Of a stretch of 50,466 nucleotides of DNA, positions 45,544 to 50,466 are shown piece after piece. A program made the position numbers and the translations under genes. The notes beneath the pieces were generated by a model. It was not told where the DNA came from, made no database searches, and saw nothing but the letters and a program-made list of their open reading frames with translations. Source of the stretch: DAIPXZ01 sp036782995 (GTDB lineage: Bacteria > Bacillota > Clostridia > Saccharofermentanales > Saccharofermentanaceae). The DNA lies in the NCBI GenBank assembly GCA_036782995.1, contig DAIPXZ010000011.1, positions 1-50,466 of the forward strand, in the 5' to 3' direction. Every line of letters begins with the position of its first letter. Position 1 is the stretch's first letter.

Positions 45544-45791
45544 TTTACTTTCTCACTTTCTTCATTATCTTAGTAATGTCTGGTTTTGCGTTGGTTGTAG
45601 AACTCCAACTTCAAGCTTGAACGGAAAGACTCACCTTCCGTTTCAACTCTTTTGTAATGTGCAAGCACCGGATTGATTCGCTAAAGAAATGAACTCCTAT
45701 CGTTGGCGCTCAGTTCTTAATCTCAGTGACTAGTTTCGAAACCACAGCGACGAATCAATAGCTTGATTGGTTAGACATCTCTTACACGATT
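45544..45791 (-). promoter_or_regulatory. Structured leader of the ABC operon
   Basis: No gene in this 248-nt 5' region. In the transcript, ATTGATTCG and CGAATCAAT (complementary 9-mers at 45751-45759 and 45672-45680) can pair over about 70 nt, and AACGGAA / TTCCGTT (45620-45642) form a local hairpin. No U-run follows, so attenuation is not proven. Confidence 0.45.
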
Positions 45792-45820
45792 ATTCTACCA
45801 TTTGTTTTATTGCTTTACAA
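45792..45820 (-). promoter_or_regulatory. Promoter of the ABC operon
   Basis: Minus strand TTGTAA (45815-45820) and TAGAAT (45792-45797) with 17 bp spacing. Confidence 0.65.
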
Positions 45821-45910
45821 TGGGATTCCATAGCTTTTTGATAATTCTTTGACGCTTCGTCGCTTTACTCACTCGTCAGTTTTGAGCAAGCGATATTTTG
45901 TGCATTTACT

Positions 45911-45942
45911 TAAAGAAAAGATAGTCATCAAAGCTGACTATC
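45911..45942 (-). terminator. Second hairpin terminator downstream of merR
   Basis: GATAGTCA and TGACTATC form an 8-bp stem; the minus-strand transcript continues UUUUCUUU. It could act as a backup terminator. Confidence 0.6.
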
Positions 45943-46041
45943 TCGTTTACAGCTGTATTTCTCAACATAATGTTCGTCAACGAGAGCAATAAGCGGTAAC
46001 TAAACTTTTCTACAGCTAAAAAACGCAACAATAACAAAACA

Positions 46042-46069
46042 GCCTCTCATTACCCTAGTAATGAAAGGC
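46042..46069 (-). terminator. Terminator of the MerR-family gene
   Basis: A 12-bp stem with one mismatch (GCCTTTCATTAC / GTAATGAGAGGC) around TAGG, followed by TGTTTTG on the minus strand, 31 bp after the stop codon. Confidence 0.75.
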
Positions 46070-46100
46070 CGCTTCTTGTTCATTCGAGAAGGTCTAGTTT

Positions 46101-46892
46101 TTACTCAATCGGAAGCTGAATCTCGGTCAACCAATCTTCCACTGATTCCTTGTTCCAGATTCCATCAATATACGATTCTCTGGCAAGCCCTGCCGCCTTA
46201 TATCCATTCTCTTCGGCATACTTCGTAATAAAAGCGTATGCTTCACCAATCTGGTCGTAGTTACCCTTATGATAAATGCTAAGAACTTTTACCGCAGGAA
46301 TTTTCTTGAACTTAATCCGTTCACTTTCGTTTCCCATACGATCAACCGCTTCATTGTGACGAATGGAGATGTCCGTTTCCTTATACTCTCCATCAAGATA
46401 TTCACAGAATTCGTATTCTGGCGTAACACATTTGATTCCGGGATTCAATTCAATACACTCTTTCCCCAATTCAGGAATCAAACTCATCATCTCTGAGAAA
46501 TCCTTCACTTTCACTTCTGAGTAATAAATAATCGCTTCAGGTAATTCTTTTACTGTAACTTGATAATTCATTTTTCCGTCCTCCAAAATATGATTGATTA
46601 TGGAAAGTCGTACATCAATGTCTAGTTTTTGTGCGCAAAGACTCTCTGCCTTTGCTGCAAGGATTACTTTCTTATTTGCTCCATGACTAATAGCCTTGAT
46701 CTCCTCAATCGTGAGGCCAAGCTGTCTGTATGCTCTGATTTTCATAGCATCTTCCAATTGACTACTATCATAGAACCGATATCCTGTCCATTCGTCAACA
46801 GACTTGGGCACAAGCAATCCCTCCTTCTCGTAAAATCTAAGTGCTTTTACTGTGAGATGAGAAAGCTTAGAAAATTCTCCAATCTTGAACAT
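46101..46892 (-). CDS. MerR-family regulator with GyrI-like effector domain
   Basis: A 263-residue transcription activator. The N-terminal MerR winged helix (MFKIGEFSKLSHLTVKALR, YEKEGLL, about residues 1-70) is followed by a coiled-coil dimerisation helix (about 75-108) and a C-terminal GyrI-like domain (about 110-263), which in BmrR/BltR-type proteins binds hydrophobic drugs. Its own promoter has the 19-bp spacer with central dyad typical of MerR targets, so it is autoregulated. The ABC transporter downstream has a separate promoter, and no other obvious target is adjacent. Confidence 0.9.
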   Translation of the reverse strand: MFKIGEFSKLSHLTVKALRFYEKEGLLVPKSVDEWTGYRFYDSSQLEDAMKIRAYRQLGLTIEEIKAISHGANKKVILAAKAESLCAQKLDIDVRLSIINHILEDGKMNYQVTVKELPEAIIYYSEVKVKDFSEMMSLIPELGKECIELNPGIKCVTPEYEFCEYLDGEYKETDISIRHNEAVDRMGNESERIKFKKIPAVKVLSIYHKGNYDQIGEAYAFITKYAEENGYKAAGLARESYIDGIWNKESVEDWLTEIQLPIE

Positions 46893-46923
46893 TCAACATA
46901 TTTCCTTTCCGGTTACAATCCGT

Positions 46924-46954
46924 ATTTTGATCTATCCCCTAAGGGAAGAGTCAA
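46924..46954 (-). promoter_or_regulatory. MerR-type promoter with 19-bp spacer
   Basis: Minus strand TTGACT (46949-46954) and CAAAAT (46924-46929) are 19 bp apart, and the spacer centre carries the dyad TCCC-TTAG-GGGA. The overlong spacer with a central dyad is diagnostic of MerR-family activation by DNA distortion. Confidence 0.8.
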
Positions 46955-47039
46955 TAGTCTTTTGGAATAGAGTTGGATAGATGATGCGATTGAAGAAATA
47001 ATTGTATTACCTCGTCAAAATTGAATAATATATGTCTTG

Positions 47040-47198
47040 TCAATGTGTCAGATAATAGACTACTTCTCCAACATTCTGTCCTAACTCAAATACTAAACAT
47101 ACTGCGATGAAAAAGAAAATTACTCTTGCAATGATGGCTTGCTTCTTGTGTTGTCTAGAATATCCCATTACCTTTAAAATCATGTCATTTCTGTTCAT
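47040..47198 (-). CDS. Small single-span membrane protein
   Basis: A 52-residue protein with a basic N-terminus (YSRQHKKQ) and one membrane helix (about residues 22-40) ending in ELGQNVGEVVYYLTH. GGAGGTG lies 7 nt before the ATG at 47198, a strong indication that it is real despite its size. Its C-terminal pattern resembles the tail of the XRE regulator encoded 131 bp upstream (GEGFGRLIYLLAN), so the two may share a membrane-tail family. Function unknown. Confidence 0.65.
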   Translation of the reverse strand: MNRNDMILKVMGYSRQHKKQAIIARVIFFFIAVCLVFELGQNVGEVVYYLTH

Positions 47199-47328
47199 AT
47201 TGGCACCTCCATTTGTTTTCATGGTTCCAATATATCGTAGTGGAATGAAACTACTATCAATTTTAGGTTGCATTAACATTAATCGCTTTTTTCTATGTAA
47301 ACATGCGGTTGCAGCCCTAGATTTGAGG

Positions 47329-47772
47329 CTAATTTGCTAATAGATATATCAATCTTCCGAATCCTTCGCCGATGCCAAATATGATGGCTATTGCAATGCC
47401 ACTCATTACGAGCACGCTAACAATAAGAAGGAAGTTAAAAAGAAACTTCTGCTTTCCGCTCAAGTTACTGGAAAAGGTGTTCCACTCTTGCATCAAAGTA
47501 TGTACTTGGAAACGATTCTTCTTTCTATTATCCGGAGAATCCTTATTTCCACGCTCTCTTGCCTCACTTTGTTCACTTCCACGCATCAGAAAATCAAGAG
47601 ATACCTGAAAATAATCACTCAAAAAAACCAGTCTGTTCATCTCTGGATAAGCTTTATCATTTTCCCACTTTGATATGGATTGACGGGAAACATTCAGTAA
47701 TTCCGCAAACTCCTCCTGTGAGATATTATGATCTTTTCTTAGCTTGGCAAGTCTCTCTCCGAATGAATCCAT
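47329..47772 (-). CDS. XRE-family regulator with C-terminal membrane anchor
   Basis: A 147-residue protein with a helix-turn-helix at about residues 15-40 (ISQEEFAELLNVSRQSISKWE), a charged linker (75-100) and one membrane helix near the C-terminus (about 112-134). The single anchor places the DNA-binding domain at the membrane. Targets are unknown; the small membrane protein downstream is the obvious candidate. CGGAG precedes the ATG. The segment is AT-rich relative to the core of the window. Confidence 0.85.
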   Translation of the reverse strand: MDSFGERLAKLRKDHNISQEEFAELLNVSRQSISKWENDKAYPEMNRLVFLSDYFQVSLDFLMRGSEQSEARERGNKDSPDNRKKNRFQVHTLMQEWNTFSSNLSGKQKFLFNFLLIVSVLVMSGIAIAIIFGIGEGFGRLIYLLAN

Positions 47773-47905
47773 TTTTTCTCCGTTTTCCTAAAACACTCGA
47801 ACGCTCTTTATTTGATTAGTAGAACAACTCATTTGCTTAGATAATCTAACGTGCTCATTGTATCATATGGTCAATTTTCTCCGTATAAACTCTATATTGA
47901 ATCGA

Positions 47906-48826
47906 TCAAAAACGCGAACACATATTCCCTTTCCCATATTTCTTTAGAATATCGACATACTGCTCTCCCAAGACACTTAACGGAATCTTATTTCGTTTGA
48001 TATATCCTATCGTCATTGTATCCTCTGTATCTAAAGGTATAGAAAGATAATCCCCACCATTAAGCTCCTCGCAGATAATGCCAGAGCAAAGAGTATATCC
48101 CTTCATGCCTACCATAAGATTTAGCATGGTAGCCCGGTCATTCGCTTTGATAATCTGCCTGTAATCTAATGTACTTAAAACTTCTTCCGCAAAATAAAAG
48201 GAATTCTTCTCTCCCTGTTCGAAAGAAAGACACGGGTACTGATTCAGCTCTTCAAACTTAATGATCTCATGTTCTGCCAGCGGATGATTTTTGCTTAAAT
48301 AAACAGATATTCCACATGTAAACAAGGAAATGAACTCCAAATCATTCTCAGCAAAAATCTTACGCATCACGTTTTGATTGAACTCATTGAGATACAACAC
48401 ACCAAGCTCACTTCTAAAATTCTTCACGTTATCGATGACTTCATGCGTTTTTGTTTCATGAACAGCAAATTCAAACTCATCCATTGAATACTGGTTTGCA
48501 AGTTCTATAAATGCTTCGACAGCAAAGGAATAGTGCTGCATGGAAACGCTGAATTTCTTTCGATACTGTTTTTCCTCTATGTAACGTTCATCTATCAATG
48601 TATGAAGCTCTACCATTTGTCTGGCATATCGTAGGAATTCTTCTCCTTCTATGGTAGTGACAACGCCACGATTATTTCTGATGAAAATTTTAGTATGTAT
48701 TTCTTCCTCTAATTCCTTAATTGCTCCAGATAAGGCTGGTTGGGATACAAAAAGCTCCGCTGCTGCTTTATTCATTGACCTTAAATCTGCAATCTTTACT
48801 GCATATATAAGTTGTGTCAGTGTCAT
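47906..48826 (-). CDS. LysR-family transcriptional regulator
   Basis: A 306-residue LysR regulator: N-terminal winged helix (residues 1-60, SMNKAAAELFVSQPALSGAIKELEEE) and a two-lobed ligand-binding domain from about residue 92. It lies directly downstream of metY on the same strand, after a terminator, so control of sulfur-amino-acid metabolism is a reasonable guess. A candidate LysR box lies upstream of metY (50419-50435). The ligand cannot be read from the sequence. Confidence 0.9.
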   Translation of the reverse strand: MTLTQLIYAVKIADLRSMNKAAAELFVSQPALSGAIKELEEEIHTKIFIRNNRGVVTTIEGEEFLRYARQMVELHTLIDERYIEEKQYRKKFSVSMQHYSFAVEAFIELANQYSMDEFEFAVHETKTHEVIDNVKNFRSELGVLYLNEFNQNVMRKIFAENDLEFISLFTCGISVYLSKNHPLAEHEIIKFEELNQYPCLSFEQGEKNSFYFAEEVLSTLDYRQIIKANDRATMLNLMVGMKGYTLCSGIICEELNGGDYLSIPLDTEDTMTIGYIKRNKIPLSVLGEQYVDILKKYGKGNMCSRF

Positions 48827-48947
48827 CTCACGCTCTCCATTTCTCTGTACGCTATGCTTCTTTAATCTTCTGGCAAATCTATGGTAGATTGTATCGCTTG
48901 CTTCAAACGTATATATCCATATTACACATCTTTCGGGTTATTACAAA

Positions 48948-48985
48948 AATAAATTGATAGTCCATTTCTAGACTATCAATTTATT
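48948..48985 (-). terminator. Terminator of metY
   Basis: A perfect 15-bp stem, AATAAATTGATAGTC / GACTATCAATTTATT, with an 8-nt loop, 32 bp after the metY stop codon. The A and T flanks make it potentially bidirectional. Confidence 0.85.
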
Positions 48986-49016
48986 CCATATGTACCATCA
49001 ATCATTTTTCTCCGTA

Positions 49017-50327
49017 TCAATCCTCAATTGCCCTAAACGCCTCGTCCAAATCTTCCAAGATATCATCGATATTTTCCGTTCCAATGGAAAGACGAATCGA
49101 GTTTGGATAAATTCCCTGGTCTTTCAATTCTGCTTCGTTTAACTCTGAATGTGTGGTAGACGCCGGATGAATAGCAATCGATTTTACATCAGCTACATTG
49201 GCTAAAAGTGAAAACAGCTCTAGGTTATCAATGAAATCCTTTGCCTTTCTATCATCTCCCTTGATTGTAAAGGTAAAGATAGAACCTCCACCATTTGGAA
49301 AATACTTCTGATACAATTCTTTCTGAACGGAATCTTCTGATACAGCTGGGTGATTCACTTTTTCCACCTGCGGATGATTCTTCAGAAATTCCACAACCTT
49401 CAATGCATTTTCTACGTGACGTTCTACTCTCAGGGAAAGTGTTTCTAATCCTTGCAAAAAGATAAAGGAATGAATGGGCGAAATCGTTGCTCCTGTATCG
49501 CGAAGTAAAATTGCTCTAATGCTAGTGACAAAAGCTGCTGCTCCAACATTCTTTGCAAAGCTGATTCCATGATAGCTTTCATTCGGTTCTACAAGCCACG
49601 GAAATTTGCCGCTGCTAATCCAGTCAAACCTTCCGCTATCAATAATCACACCGCCAATGGTTGTTCCATGTCCACCTATGAACTTTGTTGCTGAATGCAC
49701 CACTATATCCGCACCAAATTCAATTGGTCTTACCAGATAAGGCGTGGCAAAAGTATTATCTACAACAAGTGGAATCTTGTGTGCGTGAGCAATCTTTGCA
49801 ATCGCTTCAATATCAACTACTTCTGAATTTGGATTGCCCAATGTCTCGATATGAATCGCCTTTGTATTCTCTTTAATAGCACTTTCTATTTCTTCATAAC
49901 TAAACGGATTGACAAAAGTAGTTGAAATTCCATAATCAGGAAGTGTATGTGCAAGAAGATTATACGTCCCGCCATAAATGTTCTTTGCAGCTACAATGTG
50001 CTCTCCAGAATGCGCAAGATTCTGTAATGTGTAGGAAACGGCCGCTGCCCCAGAACCAACTGCCAAGGCGGCTACTCCACCTTCTAGTGCTGCTATTCTT
50101 TGTTCAAATATGTCCTCTGTTGGATTCGTTAATCTGCCATAAATATTACCTGCTTCGGATAATTGAAATCTTGCTGCTGCTTGATCACTGTTTTTAAATA
50201 CATAAGAAGATGTCTGATAGATCGGAACGGCTCTGGAATCTGTAGCTGGATCTGGACTTTCTTGTCCAACGTGTAACTGTAGTGTTTCAAATTTGAATTT
50301 TCTTTCTGCATATGTCTTTTTGCTCAT
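49017..50327 (-). CDS. metY: O-acetylhomoserine sulfhydrylase (MetY type)
   Basis: A PLP enzyme that makes homocysteine from O-acetylhomoserine and sulfide (Cys/Met metabolism family). The 436 residues include YGRLTNPTEDIFEQRIAALE, the substrate-pocket segment NPNSEVVDIEAIA, the cofactor Asp in VVDNTFATPYL and the PLP lysine in HSATKFIGGHG. Length above 420 and the loop content favour MetY over cystathionine gamma-synthase. The ATG at 50327 follows AAGGAGAA; the frame is open for 29 codons upstream. Monocistronic, ended by a terminator. Confidence 0.93.
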   Translation of the reverse strand: MSKKTYAERKFKFETLQLHVGQESPDPATDSRAVPIYQTSSYVFKNSDQAAARFQLSEAGNIYGRLTNPTEDIFEQRIAALEGGVAALAVGSGAAAVSYTLQNLAHSGEHIVAAKNIYGGTYNLLAHTLPDYGISTTFVNPFSYEEIESAIKENTKAIHIETLGNPNSEVVDIEAIAKIAHAHKIPLVVDNTFATPYLVRPIEFGADIVVHSATKFIGGHGTTIGGVIIDSGRFDWISSGKFPWLVEPNESYHGISFAKNVGAAAFVTSIRAILLRDTGATISPIHSFIFLQGLETLSLRVERHVENALKVVEFLKNHPQVEKVNHPAVSEDSVQKELYQKYFPNGGGSIFTFTIKGDDRKAKDFIDNLELFSLLANVADVKSIAIHPASTTHSELNEAELKDQGIYPNSIRLSIGTENIDDILEDLDEAFRAIED

Positions 50328-50418
50328 AATCGTATTCTCCTTTTCGAATTGCTGTTCTGATATAGAAATCATAGCAACTTCGTGTCCACCTGAATAATAC
50401 GAATTAATTGCCACCAGA

Positions 50419-50435
50419 TATAAGCTCTTCTTATA
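50419..50435. promoter_or_regulatory. Candidate LysR-type operator upstream of metY
   Basis: A perfect inverted repeat TATAAG-N5-CTTATA lies about 90 bp upstream of the metY start. The spacing fits a T-N11-A LysR box. The promoter itself runs toward the window edge and cannot be judged. Confidence 0.45.
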
Positions 50436-50466
50436 TGTATAATATACGAATGAATCCTCGATTTAT

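Larger units (their letters stand above)
45821..46100. other. Intergenic region with two hairpins, no gene
   Basis: This 280-bp stretch between the ABC promoter and the MerR gene holds two terminator-like hairpins, annotated separately, and otherwise no coding frame with a ribosome binding site. It is AT-rich. Confidence 0.5.

Overview
The window looks like a chromosomal segment of a low- to mid-GC Bacillota bacterium, most likely of the class Clostridia. The evidence is the str ribosomal operon, a T-box riboswitch in front of asnS, clostridial-type lipoproteins, a small four-cysteine protein of a kind common in Lachnospiraceae, and strong AGGAGG-type ribosome binding sites on most genes. The sequence alone does not allow a genus call. 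No rRNA, tRNA or insertion sequence was recognised.

Layout. Positions 1-1321 hold a type II-C-like CRISPR adaptation pair (cas1-cas2) on the minus strand. It is fused by a 15-bp gap to the 3' end of the 23S rRNA methyltransferase gene rlmD, and no cas9 lies in the window. Next come a class A penicillin-binding protein, proB and a polyamine uptake operon (XRE-cupin regulator, potA, potB with an extra N-terminal membrane domain, potC, potD). Positions 12350-16322 carry a small PH-like membrane protein and two tandem GT-C membrane glycosyltransferases. Positions 16529-21036 are the str operon (rpsL-rpsG-fusA-tuf, minus strand) with its own promoter and terminator. Then follow an iron-type alcohol dehydrogenase, a PrsA-like foldase lipoprotein, exonuclease III, and a plus-strand pair made of a thioredoxin-reductase-like flavoprotein and an asparaginase-like protein, both lacking key motifs of their families. 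An asnS-asnA operon behind an asparagine T-box converges on that pair.

Positions 29719-38155 contain a DUF1846 protein, two tandem DUF3267 membrane zincins with dtd, an asymmetric heterodimeric ABC exporter, a small cysteine-rich protein and uppP. Positions 38265-50327 are mostly minus strand: XRE regulators with membrane tails, a PAF-acetylhydrolase-like hydrolase, an acyl-CoA ligase, a MacB/FtsX-type ABC transporter with a structured leader, a MerR regulator with a classic 19-bp-spacer promoter, a LysR regulator and the sulfhydrylase metY. The two ends of the window are more AT-rich than the core.

The most interesting points are the cas1-cas2 pair sitting at what looks like a mobile-element junction inside rlmD, a Cas2 without its usual aspartate, the paired degenerate flavoprotein and asparaginase-like genes, the extended PotB, and a G-tract ribosome binding site on a surface glycosyltransferase gene.
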